From the NCBI GenBank assembly GCA_017620205.1, contig JAFZQX010000012.1, forward strand, positions 1 through 53,926: a stretch of DNA of 53,926 bases. Direction: 5' to 3'. Position numbers and translations under genes: made by a program. Under the pieces are notes generated by a model, which made no database searches, had not been told where the DNA came from, and was given only the letters and a program-made list of their open reading frames with translations. Each line of letters begins with the position of its first letter. The first letter of the stretch is position 1. Below are positions 35,098 through 43,563 of this stretch, in pieces. Source of the DNA: Clostridia bacterium. GTDB taxonomy: Bacteria; Bacillota; Clostridia; UMGS1883; UMGS1540.

Positions 35098-35820
35098 TTA
35101 TTTATGCACACGCTCTGCGCTTTTTTTGAAAAAAGCGATTTCCTGTTTTGTAAGATGCCTCCATCTGCCTTCCGGTATGTTTCCCAGCATTACGTTTCCC
35201 ACACTTATTCTGCAAAGTTCCAATACTTCATATCCGATGGCCTCAAACATTCTTCTGACCTGGCGTTTTCTGCCTTCGTAAATTGATATTTCAACGTCAC
35301 AGCTTGAAGGGTATGCTTTTATTACTTTGACTTTGGCGGGAGAGGTCACGCCGTCGGAAAGCTCTATGCCGCGTTTTAACGAGTCAAGCGTTTTAGGGGT
35401 AGGGAAGCCCGAAATGTGCGCCACATAAGTTTTGTAAATTTTGCGGCTCGGGTGCATTATATTGTTTGCAAAGTCGCCGTCGTTTGTCATAAGGAGCAGA
35501 CCGCTTGTGTTATAGTCGAGTCTTCCGATGGGAAAGATGCGCGCTTCTATATCGGTTGTAAGGTCCGTAACGCTTTTCCTGCCTCTGTCATCTCCCACAG
35601 ACGTTATGTAGCCGACAGGCTTGTTTAATGCAATATAATACTTTGTTTTTTCGCGGAAAATTCTTTCTCCGTTTACTTCAACTATATCATGCTCCTCGTC
35701 AACGTCAATGAAATCCGTCACCTTTTCTCCGTTTACAAACACTTTGCCCGAAAGCACAAGCTCATCCGCTTTTCTGCGCGACGTAACTCCGCATGAAGCG
35801 ATATATTTGTTAATTCTCAT
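35098..35820 (-). CDS. rluB: Ribosomal large subunit pseudouridine synthase B-type
   Basis: A 240-residue enzyme of the RsuA/RluB group. An S4 RNA-binding domain (residues 1-45) precedes the catalytic domain; the catalytic Asp lies in GRLDYNTSGLLLMTNDGD (about residues 97-114). YEGRKRQVRRMFEAIGYEV is the closing block. RluB modifies U2605-type positions in 23S rRNA; RsuA acts on 16S and is hard to separate by eye. It is upstream of mecA by 74 bases and may be co-transcribed. Confidence 0.88.
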   Translation of the reverse strand: MRINKYIASCGVTSRRKADELVLSGKVFVNGEKVTDFIDVDEEHDIVEVNGERIFREKTKYYIALNKPVGYITSVGDDRGRKSVTDLTTDIEARIFPIGRLDYNTSGLLLMTNDGDFANNIMHPSRKIYKTYVAHISGFPTPKTLDSLKRGIELSDGVTSPAKVKVIKAYPSSCDVEISIYEGRKRQVRRMFEAIGYEVLELCRISVGNVMLGNIPEGRWRHLTKQEIAFFKKSAERVHK

Positions 35821-35854
35821 ATTATTCTACCGTCTTATCTCTTTTTCTGATTTC

Positions 35855-35883
35855 ATTTTATCATAAAGCGACATGAAATTCAA
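35855..35883 (-). promoter_or_regulatory. Promoter of the rluB-mecA unit
   Basis: Minus strand: TTGAAT (35878-35883), 17 nt, TAAAAT (35855-35860). Confidence 0.55.
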
Positions 35884-35925
35884 TATTTTTAATTGTAAAT
35901 TTTTTGTAAGTTTTTGTGAAAGATA

Positions 35926-35954
35926 TTGACTGGCGGCTCAATAAATCGTATAAT
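35926..35954 (+). promoter_or_regulatory. Promoter of the HPr-like gene
   Basis: TTGACT (35926-35931), exactly 17 nt, TATAAT (35949-35954): near consensus. Confidence 0.8.
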
Positions 35955-35985
35955 ATAAGCATCAAAAGGAAAGGATTTGATAAAA

Positions 35986-36213
35986 ATGAAAAAGTTTGAT
36001 GTATCATTCAAAACGCTTCTTGACGTACAGAAATTTGTAAACATTGTTAACCGTTACAGCTTTGATATTGATTTGACAACAGGCAGATATGTTGTTGACG
36101 CGAAATCTATAATGGGTATCTTCAGTCTTGATCTTTCAAAACCCATTGCGCTTGAGATTCATTCCGATGACTGCGGCGCGCTTGAGGAAGAACTTAAAGA
36201 ATTTAAAGCATAA
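35986..36213 (+). CDS. HPr-like protein lacking the phosphorylatable histidine
   Basis: A 75-residue protein with the HPr fold. The KSIMGIFSLDL block keeps the regulatory serine (Ser41, equal to HPr Ser46). The segment that should carry the PTS histidine (GIHARPA in Bacillus HPr) reads KTLLDVQKF, so there is no His15 equivalent. It therefore cannot pass phosphate in the sugar PTS; like Crh it may act only through Ser phosphorylation. Start ATG 35986, ten bases after AAAGGA; a TTG three codons earlier is too close to that site. Confidence 0.8.
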   Translation: MKKFDVSFKTLLDVQKFVNIVNRYSFDIDLTTGRYVVDAKSIMGIFSLDLSKPIALEIHSDDCGALEEELKEFKA

Positions 36214-36233
36214 TAATAAAGGTATGGCATATT

Positions 36234-36278
36234 CGCCCTTTCGATATAATAGAATTATTATATCGGGAGGGCGTTTCT
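36234..36278 (+). terminator. Terminator after the HPr-like gene
   Basis: A two-part stem: CGCCCT (36234-36239) with AGGGCG (36268-36273) and CGATATAAT (36242-36250) with ATTATATCG (36257-36265), then TTTCTGTTTT. Confidence 0.75.
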
Positions 36279-36322
36279 GTTTTCTGAAGGCGCTCTTTCA
36301 AAAACAGAAAGGAATGATAAAA

Positions 36323-36622
36323 ATGATTGATGAAAAAAGATTCGGCAAAACCGGAACCAAAGAAACATCGCAGAATATAATTATGGAAAACAGAAAAAAG
36401 CTGAGCGTTTCGGGAGTTTTGGACGTTGAAAGCTTTGATGAGGACAGCGTCTTTTTGTACACGGAAGCCGGAATGCTCAATATCAAGGGGGAGGAGCTTC
36501 ATATAAACAAGCTTTCCGTTGAAAGCGGAGACGTAACTGTTGAGGGGCAGATCTCGGCGCTTATATATACTGAGGAAGATGGAAAAACGCGCGGCAGCTT
36601 ATTGTCCAAAATTTTCAAATAA
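36323..36622 (+). CDS. yabP: Sporulation protein YabP
   Basis: A 99-residue protein of the YabP/YqfC family. NIIMENRKKLSVSGVLDVESFDEDSVFLYTEAG and the LNIKGEELHINKLSVESGDVTVEGQI stretch are the family core. In Bacillus yabP is transcribed in the mother cell and is needed for normal spore formation. ATG 36323 lies ten bases after AAAGG. yabQ follows after three bases. Its presence implies the organism or its ancestor sporulated. Confidence 0.88.
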   Translation: MIDEKRFGKTGTKETSQNIIMENRKKLSVSGVLDVESFDEDSVFLYTEAGMLNIKGEELHINKLSVESGDVTVEGQISALIYTEEDGKTRGSLLSKIFK

Positions 36623-36625
36623 GCT

Positions 36626-37090
36626 GTGAATATCACTATAGAATCGGAAATCACCGTTTTCGGGGTGTCAATAATTCTCGGCGTTTTGTGCGGATTAGTT
36701 TTTGATGTTTTCCGCGCGCTGCGCCTTAGAATAAAAACGGGACTTAAAACAGTTGCGTTTCAGGATATTTTGTTTTGGATAATCTTGTCAGCACTGTTTT
36801 TCGGGGCGGTTTATAAGTATAATTCGGGCCAACTCCGCTTTTATATTTTCCTCGGTGCCCTTCTGGGGCTTTTGCTGTATCTTATGACCGTCAGCCGGCT
36901 TTGTATACTTTTCATTTCGCTGATTATTACGGGTATCGCCTCGGTAGTGAAATTAATATATAAAATTCTGGCATATCCTGCGCATATAATAGTGATTCCG
37001 TTAGGGAAAATCAATAAAAAAACGGCCTTCCTTTTGTGTAAAACGAAGAAAATAATAAAAAAAACGAAAAACAGGCTAAAAATGTATTGA
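36626..37090 (+). CDS. yabQ: Spore cortex protein YabQ
   Basis: A 154-residue membrane protein with about four to five membrane segments, then a basic tail. GVLCGLVFDVFRALRL near the start matches the YabQ family. In Bacillus YabQ sits in the outer spore membrane and is needed for cortex formation. The start is a GTG at 36626, three bases after the yabP stop. Confidence 0.85.
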   Translation: MNITIESEITVFGVSIILGVLCGLVFDVFRALRLRIKTGLKTVAFQDILFWIILSALFFGAVYKYNSGQLRFYIFLGALLGLLLYLMTVSRLCILFISLIITGIASVVKLIYKILAYPAHIIVIPLGKINKKTAFLLCKTKKIIKKTKNRLKMY

Positions 37091-37096
37091 TTTTAC

Positions 37097-37125
37097 TTTA
37101 CAAACGTAAAAAAATGTTATATAAT
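37097..37125 (+). promoter_or_regulatory. Promoter of divIC
   Basis: TTTACA (37097-37102), 17 nt, TATAAT (37120-37125): separates vegetative divIC from the sporulation genes. Confidence 0.7.
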
Positions 37126-37159
37126 TAAATATATTTATGAAGATTAGAGGTCAGAATAA

Positions 37160-37459
37160 ATGACAGATGAAAAAGGGCGCAAAAATAAAAGGCGTTTTAA
37201 TTTTAAATCTTGGCTTGTAGTAGCTCTGGCAGTTTATATGATTTCTTTTATGTATGGGCAGCAAATACAAATTAATAATCTTAATAAATCCATTGCCGAA
37301 ACGGAGGCAATGACTCGGGAGAAACAGCAAAAGTCTGCCGAAATAGACGACGCCGCAGAAATGTATTCCTCCGATGAATTTGTTGAGCGTGTTGCAAGAG
37401 ACAGCTTGGGATTTGTCCGTTCAGACGAAACTGTATTTGTTGATGTAACGGGTAAGTGA
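37160..37459 (+). CDS. divIC: Septum formation initiator DivIC/FtsB
   Basis: A 99-residue bitopic protein: basic start, one membrane segment (about 17-33), a coiled coil (about 35-65) and the ending ERVARDSLGFVRSDETVF, the signature of DivIC/FtsB. It joins FtsL and FtsQ at the division site. It lies between yabQ and yabR as in Bacillus. Confidence 0.88.
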   Translation: MTDEKGRKNKRRFNFKSWLVVALAVYMISFMYGQQIQINNLNKSIAETEAMTREKQQKSAEIDDAAEMYSSDEFVERVARDSLGFVRSDETVFVDVTGK

Positions 37460-37530
37460 TTTAACCGCATCTTTCGGGCAGCCGCATTTTTACATTTCAG
37501 ATAAATTTTTTAAGGAGGAATTCACCCCGT

Positions 37531-37959
37531 ATGTCGGTCGAAATAGGAAAAATAGTAAGCGGAAAAGTATCCGGCGTAACAAATTTTGGCGCGTTTATTG
37601 ATCTTGAGGACGGCAAGAAAGGTCTTGTACATATTTCTGAGATTTCAAAAGATTATGTAAAGGATATAAACGACTACGTTCACGAAGGACAAGCTGTTCG
37701 CGTTATGATTGTGTCCGTTGATGATAACGGAAAAATCGCGTTGTCGCTTCGCAAGGCGGCAGAGAAAGAAAATGCGGAAAAACCGGCGCCGAAAAGACCC
37801 GAGGTTTTCGTATGGTCGCCAAAGCCGAGCGACGAGGGGCTTTCCTTTGAAGATAAAATGCTTAAATTCAAGCAGATAAGCGATGAAAAAATGCATGATA
37901 TCAAACGGAATGTTGAGTCAAAAAGAAGCGGTTACCGTCGCGGCGGCGGTACGTACTGA
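37531..37959 (+). CDS. yabR: S1-domain RNA-binding protein YabR-like
   Basis: A 142-residue protein. Residues 4-72 are one S1 domain (GKIVSGKVSGVTNFGAFIDLEDGKKGLVHISEIS). The rest is a charged tail with a basic, Gly-rich end (RRGGG). Position after divIC matches yabR of Bacillus. It binds RNA; its specific role is not known. AAGGAGG lies 12 bases before the ATG, longer than usual. Confidence 0.85.
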   Translation: MSVEIGKIVSGKVSGVTNFGAFIDLEDGKKGLVHISEISKDYVKDINDYVHEGQAVRVMIVSVDDNGKIALSLRKAAEKENAEKPAPKRPEVFVWSPKPSDEGLSFEDKMLKFKQISDEKMHDIKRNVESKRSGYRRGGGTY

Positions 37960-38005
37960 TAATTTAATTAATATTTTTAACAAATTTGATAAAATTACGT
38001 ATAAC

Positions 38006-38042
38006 AAAAAAGACTTAGGGCTTATGCCTTAAGTCTTTTTTT
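38006..38042. terminator. Bidirectional terminator between yabR and rnpB
   Basis: A-rich left arm with GACTTA pairs with TAAGTC and a T run on the right; about 14 bp with one bulge. It serves yabR on the plus strand and rnpB on the minus strand. Confidence 0.85.
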
Positions 38043-38059
38043 GCATATAAAATGCATGG

Positions 38060-38396
38060 CGCGAGTAAATCTGTAAGCCGAGTTCTGTCTTAAGCAATCA
38101 TCTATCTGCGATATGCATTGCTGCATAGCTGTAGCCACCAACCCGGAAGAGCGTCGGGCCGACTTAATTCTTCCCTTTATGGTGTTGCTCCGGATGGGGT
38201 TTACACGGTCAGTACGTCTCCGCACCGCCGGTGAGCTCTTACCTCACCTTTCCACCCTTACCTGCAAAGCAGGCGGTAATTTTCTGTTGCACTATCCTTA
38301 GAGTCGCCTCCACCGGACGTTATCCGGCATCCTTGCCCTATGGAGCTCGGACTTTCCTCAGAGTATAATCTCCGCGATTGCTCGGTTTACTCGCAG
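38060..38396 (-). ncRNA. rnpB: RNase P RNA
   Basis: Read on the minus strand this about 335-nt RNA shows the universal RNase P core: GAGGAAAGTCCGAGCTCC near the 5' end, GTGGAAAGGTGAGGTAAGAGCTCACCG in the middle region and ACAGAACTCGGCTTACAG near the 3' end. The 5' GCGAGTAAA pairs with the 3' TTTACTCGC as helix P1. It is the catalytic part of the enzyme that trims tRNA 5' ends. The layout fits type A rather than the Bacillus type B. Ends are set from the P1 helix and may be off by a few bases. Confidence 0.95.
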
Positions 38397-38400
38397 ATAA

Positions 38401-38429
38401 ATTCTAACACAATAATACGTTTGTGTCAA
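38401..38429 (-). promoter_or_regulatory. Promoter of rnpB
   Basis: Minus strand: TTGACA (38424-38429), 17 nt, TAGAAT (38401-38406), with TG one base upstream of the -10 element. Confidence 0.8.
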
Positions 38430-38486
38430 CTTATTTTCCTTTAAAAAAACAGCTTAATAATTAATATAAAATTAAAACATTTTTAA

Positions 38487-38515
38487 TTGCTTTCTGTTTT
38501 TCTTTGTGTTAGAAT
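38487..38515 (+). promoter_or_regulatory. Promoter of the zinc-ribbon membrane protein
   Basis: TTGCTT (38487-38492), 17 nt, TAGAAT (38510-38515) with an extended TG, 57 bases before the start codon. Confidence 0.6.
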
Positions 38516-38571
38516 AAATGTCAATCGCGTATTTGACGATAATATTATATACAGACTATCAGGGGGTTAAC

Positions 38572-39615
38572 ATGAACTGTCCCAAATGCGGAAGAGAACT
38601 TTTAATAGGAAGCAACGTGTGTCCGGTTTGCGATGTCAATCAAGAACAAAATACAGAAAAGACAGTAAAGCAGGGGAAAAGGCTTACAAAAGCCGGTAAA
38701 ATGATATTCGGTCTGCTCGCTTTGCTTATTGTTTTTATAATATCATTATCAGTAATCTTAAGTTTAAGAGGCAATATAATAAAAGGTGCCGGCAACGGTA
38801 ATTACAATTATTTAAACGGCGGCGCTGCAGTACAAAACGGAAACAAAGTATATTTTGTTTCCGGGGAAACGCTTTACGCGTCCGACAAAAAGCTTTCCGA
38901 AAAACAAAAGCTTGACTCGGGAAAAACAATAGGAAATCTTGTCTTTGAAAGCGGTTGCCTCTATTATACAAAGGATAAGACGGTTTACGAGTATAATCCC
39001 AAAACGAGAAGAATTAATCCGCTGAATCCTCTGGGAGAAGAAGCGGTAACAGTTTCGGGCTTTTCAAACAAGAGCATTTTCTATAATGACAACGGCTATG
39101 TTACAAAACTTGATTTATCAAAAAAAACGTATGATAACCGCGTAAAAGGCATGGGCGTTTTTGATAAGGGAAAGCTTTATTTTATTGAGGGCTCAAATCT
39201 TTTCTGCTGGAACGCAAAAAACAATAATAAAGATACAATAGCGACAGTTGAAACAAACGTGATACCCGTATTTGTTAAATCGGGCAGGATATACTGTTAT
39301 GACAGGAAGGATTTAAAGCTCTTTTCCATAGGAATTAAAGACGGAAACAGAATAGAAGAAATAAACACGTCCGAGCTTGAAAACATTTCAGAAATAGAGC
39401 ATGTAAACATTTTCAAAGACTTCTACATTCTGCAGGGGCAGGACGGCATCTACAGAATGGATCCCAATTCAAAAGAGATAAAGAAGATTTTTGACATTGA
39501 TTTTGTAGGTTCGCCCATTATAATTCTGGAAGACGGAATATTCTTAAGCAAGTCTGACGGTTCGGTATGTATCGGTGATATAAACGGAAAGATAAAATAC
39601 AGTATAGATTCATAA
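38572..39615 (+). CDS. Zinc-ribbon, single-pass membrane protein with repeat-rich outer domain
   Basis: A 347-residue protein. Residues 1-20 form a zinc ribbon (MNCPKCGRELL..-CPVCD). One membrane segment lies near residues 44-66. The outer part (about 80-347) has short repeats of the type G-x-hYY/hYF and SGxIYCYD, as in DUF5050-like beta-propellers. This zinc-ribbon plus TM plus propeller layout is common in Clostridia, with unknown function; sensing or wall binding is possible (inference). ATG 38572 follows AGGGGG; an upstream in-frame ATG at 38518 overlaps the promoter. Confidence 0.75.
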   Translation: MNCPKCGRELLIGSNVCPVCDVNQEQNTEKTVKQGKRLTKAGKMIFGLLALLIVFIISLSVILSLRGNIIKGAGNGNYNYLNGGAAVQNGNKVYFVSGETLYASDKKLSEKQKLDSGKTIGNLVFESGCLYYTKDKTVYEYNPKTRRINPLNPLGEEAVTVSGFSNKSIFYNDNGYVTKLDLSKKTYDNRVKGMGVFDKGKLYFIEGSNLFCWNAKNNNKDTIATVETNVIPVFVKSGRIYCYDRKDLKLFSIGIKDGNRIEEINTSELENISEIEHVNIFKDFYILQGQDGIYRMDPNSKEIKKIFDIDFVGSPIIILEDGIFLSKSDGSVCIGDINGKIKYSIDS

Positions 39616-39618
39616 TAT

Positions 39619-39700
39619 AAAAACCGGGAGTTATTCGGGTGGTTTTTTAAAGCACGGGGTCCCGTTCTGATTTTAATCAGGACGGGGTTTCGTGTTTTTT
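39619..39700 (+). terminator. Tandem terminators before mutS2
   Basis: A weak hairpin (AAAACC with GGTTTT, 39619-39647) is followed by a strong one: 39653-39672 pairs with 39675-39694 over 20 positions with several G-U pairs, then six T. Confidence 0.8.
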
Positions 39701-39761
39701 GGAAAAAAATATTGATTTTTGCACGGCTGACATGTTAAAATAAATAATTAGGTGAGATATA

Positions 39762-42122
39762 ATGGAAGATAAAACTCTGAGGGTTTTGGAACTTGATAAA
39801 ATACTCCGCGCGGCGTCGGAATTTGCCGTTATGGGAAACACAAAGGAAAAGATACTAAATCTTACGCCTTTTGACGATATAGAAAAAGCGCGCACGGCGC
39901 TTTGCGAAACTGACGAAGCGCGTGTTTTCAGAGCGCGTCAGGGCAGGCCTCCGCTTCAGCCACTCGGCAATGTTTCGGCGGCGGTAAACCGTTCAAAAAT
40001 AGGCGCGCTGCTCTCGTTTTCGGAGCTTTTGTCGGTAGGTCATATCCTGCGCGTTTCGAGACAGATTTTGGGCTTTTTTGACGTGCGCGATTTTGAAGCA
40101 GACTATCCGCTTCTGAATATGTCCGCGAGCAGTCTGCAGCCGCAAAAAGATCTTGAACGCCATATTTTCGACTGCATTATAAGCGATGAGGAAATGGACG
40201 ATAATGCATCTGAAACGCTTTATAGGATAAGAAAGAAAAAAGCATCGCTTGCAAATAAAGTTAAAGATATTTTAAACGATATTATTCATTCGCCTTCATA
40301 TTCATCTGCACTTCGTGATCCCATTATTTCAATGAGGGGAGACAGATACGTAGTGCCCGTTAAAAGCGAAGCGAGAGGCACTATAAAAGGCGTTATTCAC
40401 GATACGTCGTCAAGCGGCGGCACTATTTTTGTTGAGCCCTTGAAGGTTGTAGAAACAAATAATGAGATACGCAAACTTTCGGGCGAAGAAAGCGATGAGA
40501 TGGAAAGAATTGTGGCGGAGCTTTCTTCGGAGGTCTCTGAAAACGCGGAGATAATTCTTGATGACTTTAATGCGCTTTCCGATATAGATTTTATTTTTGC
40601 AAAAGCGGATTACGCCGATAAAATTAACGCGTGCATGCCGCTTTTAAACGAGGATAATATAATCGACATTAAAAAGGGCAGACACCCTTTGATAGACCCC
40701 AAAAAAGTAGTGCCCATAGATGTCCGGCTCGGTGAGGATTTTGATACGCTCGTTATAACAGGCCCCAATACGGGCGGCAAAACGGTTTCCATTAAAACGA
40801 TAGGCCTTTTTGCGCTTATGACGCAGTGCGGACTGCAGATTCCCGCAAAGGACGGCTCGCGTATGGCGTTTTTTGACGAGATATTTGCCGATATAGGTGA
40901 TGAACAGAGTATTGAGCAGTCGCTTTCTACTTTTTCGTCGCATCTTGTAAACATAGTTGAAATACTGAAAAAATGCGGCGCGAAATCGCTTGTGCTCTTT
41001 GATGAGCTCGGCGCGGGAACCGATCCCGCGGAGGGCGCGGCGCTTGCGACGGCAATACTTAAAGAAGTTCAAAGCCGCGGCGCGCTGACGGCGGCAACAA
41101 CGCATTACAGCGAAATAAAAATGTATGCGCTGTCAACGCCGCGCGTTGAAAACGCCGCCTGCGAATTTGACGTAAATTCCTTAAAGCCGACATACAGACT
41201 ATATATTGGTGCGCTCGGCAAAAGCTGCGCTTTTGATATAGCGAAGAGACTCGGTATGGACGAGGTGATTATTAACAATGCGTCCAACTTTATGAACGCC
41301 GAAAACACGCGCTTTGAAGATATTGTAAACACGCTTGAAACCGACAGACAAAAGACCTATCAGGCAAGGGAGGAGGCAGAGAGGTCTCTTTCGGAAGCCG
41401 AGAAAATAAGAGAACGCCTCAAAAACGAGGATGAGAGACAGAAGAAAAACCGCGAAAGAGTTTTGGACGAGGCACGGCGCGAGGCAAAGAAAATAATAGA
41501 TGACGCCAAACGCGAAATTGACGAAAAAATAAAAGCTGCGGAAAAAGCAGCTAAAGGCGGGGGCGCGGACGAGCTGCGCCGGATAAAGGGTGAGCTTTCC
41601 AAACAGTCGGGCGAATTCCAGGATAAGCTGACCGGCAGAGTTTTTGAAACATCAAAAAAGGTAAAACCTGAGGATATAAAGGCGGGCACGCCGCTTTATG
41701 TGCCGTCAATGAACAGCTCGGGTACGGCCGTTGCGCCGCCCGACAAAAACGGCAGGGTAGACGTTGAAGTGGGCGGAATGCGAATTAAAACCAATATTTC
41801 CGCTGTTGAGCTTGACCTTTCAAAGCCGAAGGAAGAGAAGAAGAGAGGACGTACAATCCCGAATCTTAAACGCGAGAGCGTTGCCAAAAGCGAGGTTGAC
41901 CTTCGCGGCATGAGTCTTGAAGAAGCGCTCTCCGTTGTTGACAAGTATATAGACGATGCCGTAATGTCGCATTTAAATACCGTAACAATTATTCACGGCA
42001 GAGGTACGGGAGTGCTTAAAAAGGGTATTACGGACTATCTTAAGGGAAACAAGTCCGTTTCGTCTTTCAGACTCGGCAAATACGGCGAAGGCGGCGACGG
42101 AGTGACAATAGTTGAACTTTAG
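39762..42122 (+). CDS. mutS2: Endonuclease MutS2
   Basis: A 786-residue MutS-family ATPase without the mismatch-recognition domain. The core clamp (about 1-300) is followed by the ATPase: Walker A GPNTGGKT, Walker B LVLFDELGAGTDP and STFSSH. A long coiled coil (about 510-620) leads to a KOW-like stretch and the C-terminal Smr nuclease domain (VDLRGMSLEEAL onwards, HGRGTGVLK). MutS2 limits recombination in some bacteria and rescues collided ribosomes in Bacillus. A possible promoter lies at 39714-39743 (TTGATT, then TTAAAA). Confidence 0.95.
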   Translation: MEDKTLRVLELDKILRAASEFAVMGNTKEKILNLTPFDDIEKARTALCETDEARVFRARQGRPPLQPLGNVSAAVNRSKIGALLSFSELLSVGHILRVSRQILGFFDVRDFEADYPLLNMSASSLQPQKDLERHIFDCIISDEEMDDNASETLYRIRKKKASLANKVKDILNDIIHSPSYSSALRDPIISMRGDRYVVPVKSEARGTIKGVIHDTSSSGGTIFVEPLKVVETNNEIRKLSGEESDEMERIVAELSSEVSENAEIILDDFNALSDIDFIFAKADYADKINACMPLLNEDNIIDIKKGRHPLIDPKKVVPIDVRLGEDFDTLVITGPNTGGKTVSIKTIGLFALMTQCGLQIPAKDGSRMAFFDEIFADIGDEQSIEQSLSTFSSHLVNIVEILKKCGAKSLVLFDELGAGTDPAEGAALATAILKEVQSRGALTAATTHYSEIKMYALSTPRVENAACEFDVNSLKPTYRLYIGALGKSCAFDIAKRLGMDEVIINNASNFMNAENTRFEDIVNTLETDRQKTYQAREEAERSLSEAEKIRERLKNEDERQKKNRERVLDEARREAKKIIDDAKREIDEKIKAAEKAAKGGGADELRRIKGELSKQSGEFQDKLTGRVFETSKKVKPEDIKAGTPLYVPSMNSSGTAVAPPDKNGRVDVEVGGMRIKTNISAVELDLSKPKEEKKRGRTIPNLKRESVAKSEVDLRGMSLEEALSVVDKYIDDAVMSHLNTVTIIHGRGTGVLKKGITDYLKGNKSVSSFRLGKYGEGGDGVTIVEL

Positions 42123-42140
42123 CATAAGAGAGTGAAAAAA

Positions 42141-42662
42141 ATGGCTTATAAATTTACGGAATCCGGTGAAATTAAGACAATTATTTTGTATATAATAAAG
42201 ACTTTGGGCGGCAGCGGGGATATAAGCACCGTGACGGATATATTCATGGAGTATGAGTTCGTCGATTATTTTACCATGATACTTGCGCTTGGCGAGCTCC
42301 GTGAAGCGGGGCTTTTGGATGTTTACCGCGAGGATAACTGCGATAAGTATATTTTGTCCGATATAGGCAAAGAGGCTATGGAGGGCTTTGAAAAGAATAT
42401 TCCTTTAAGCGTGCGCGGCAGTATACACGATACGGTTAAGAATTATAAAATGAGACTCGAAAAAGGTCAGGTTGTAACGGCAAAGTATATAAAGCACAGC
42501 GAGTTTGACCATGAAGCGGTGCTGAGTATTAACGAAGGCGGCGTTTCGCTTTTGGAATTATCGCTTTGTCTCGGATCGGCGGGAGACGCGAAAAAAATAT
42601 GCAAAAACTTCAAAAAAGACCCCCAGCGCATATATGAAATGATAATAAACGGTCTTCTTTAA
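42141..42662 (+). CDS. DUF4364 family protein
   Basis: A 173-residue protein of the DUF4364 family, common in Clostridia. Residues 1-75 look like a winged helix (ESGEIKTIILYIIKTLGG, then DYFTMILALGELREAGLLDVY), and the C-terminal half looks mixed alpha/beta. It may be a small regulator (inference). The ATG at 42141 lies ten bases after AAGAG; a GTG at 42132 is too close to that site. It follows mutS2 by 18 bases and is probably co-transcribed. Confidence 0.75.
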   Translation: MAYKFTESGEIKTIILYIIKTLGGSGDISTVTDIFMEYEFVDYFTMILALGELREAGLLDVYREDNCDKYILSDIGKEAMEGFEKNIPLSVRGSIHDTVKNYKMRLEKGQVVTAKYIKHSEFDHEAVLSINEGGVSLLELSLCLGSAGDAKKICKNFKKDPQRIYEMIINGLL

Positions 42663-42668
42663 TACGCT

Positions 42669-43424
42669 TTAAATGAAACGGCTGTCACATCCGTTTTCTT
42701 CGGCGTATTTTATGATTTCCGTTTCGGTTACAGGCCTGTTTTTGCCTTGTATATAAACAATCGTGTAGAAATACGGCGAAAAAAGACGTAAAAGATGTAA
42801 AAGCGGCGGATTATACGAAAAATAAAACGGTTTTACGGGAACAACATTACATCTCTTTTTATAAAACGGCGTTTGCGTAAGGCGTTTTGTTTTTGAAAAT
42901 ATCAGTGTTGCTGCGATTAAAAGCCATACCGAATGAAAAAGAAAGGCCAAAATAATAAGTATAACGGCACAAATTCTGCTGATATTTTTTATCGCGCAGT
43001 TGCCGCGATACGCGCCGGCGGTTTTCCAGAGCCATAGCTTTAAAAGCCGTCCGCCGTCTAGTGGCAGGGCGGGGAGCATGTTAAATATGAAAAGCGCGGC
43101 GTTTATTTTAAAAAGTGTTTGATTTCTCAAAAAATAAAACACAGCTGCAAGGAAAAGGCTTAAAAGCGGACCGCTTAAATAAATAAGGGCTTCGCCGCCC
43201 GGGGCGGCACTTTTTAGGCGAAGCTCAAAGCCGCACGGTGATACAAAAAGTCTTTCGCCGCTTTTGCGGAGGAGCTTAGCGGTCAAAAGATGCGCCATTT
43301 CATGCAGAAATGCGAAAAGCAGCATGAGAGTATACGCGCTTTTTCTGTCCGACAGGCAAATTATAAGCGGAAGCAATATAAAACTTTTGTGTAAAAACAG
43401 CCTTTTTGTGACTTTAAAATACAT
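42669..43424 (-). CDS. Site-2 protease, SpoIVFB-like (M50 family)
   Basis: A 251-residue intramembrane metalloprotease. The zinc motif HEMAH is H41-E42-x-x-H45 in the first long membrane segment; NMLPALPLDGGRL (about residues 113-125) supplies the third ligand, Asp. SpoIVFB cleaves pro-sigma-K in the mother cell during sporulation. A divergent C-terminal tail with many Tyr and Phe replaces a recognisable CBS domain. No SpoIVFA-like gene, its usual partner, is next to it. It converges on the DUF4364 gene with six bases between stops and no terminator. Confidence 0.82.
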   Translation of the reverse strand: MYFKVTKRLFLHKSFILLPLIICLSDRKSAYTLMLLFAFLHEMAHLLTAKLLRKSGERLFVSPCGFELRLKSAAPGGEALIYLSGPLLSLFLAAVFYFLRNQTLFKINAALFIFNMLPALPLDGGRLLKLWLWKTAGAYRGNCAIKNISRICAVILIILAFLFHSVWLLIAATLIFSKTKRLTQTPFYKKRCNVVPVKPFYFSYNPPLLHLLRLFSPYFYTIVYIQGKNRPVTETEIIKYAEENGCDSRFI

Positions 43425-43563
43425 TTTTTCCTCTTTTTCAAAAAAAATAAAAAAATTTAAAGGGAATCCTACTATCTATGTAGAATTATATATTGATAAC
43501 TTATTGGTTATTCCATATTTGTACATTCTTGAAGTGAAAATAAAGAGACGGAGGTAATTGTCT

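Noticed and set aside
36128-36322. N-terminal extension of YabP by 65 residues
   Set aside because: It would overlap the HPr-like gene and its terminator; the family length and AAAGG site support ATG 36323.
38113-38301. Small open frame inside the rnpB region
   Set aside because: It lies within the RNase P RNA on the opposite strand, with no ribosome site.
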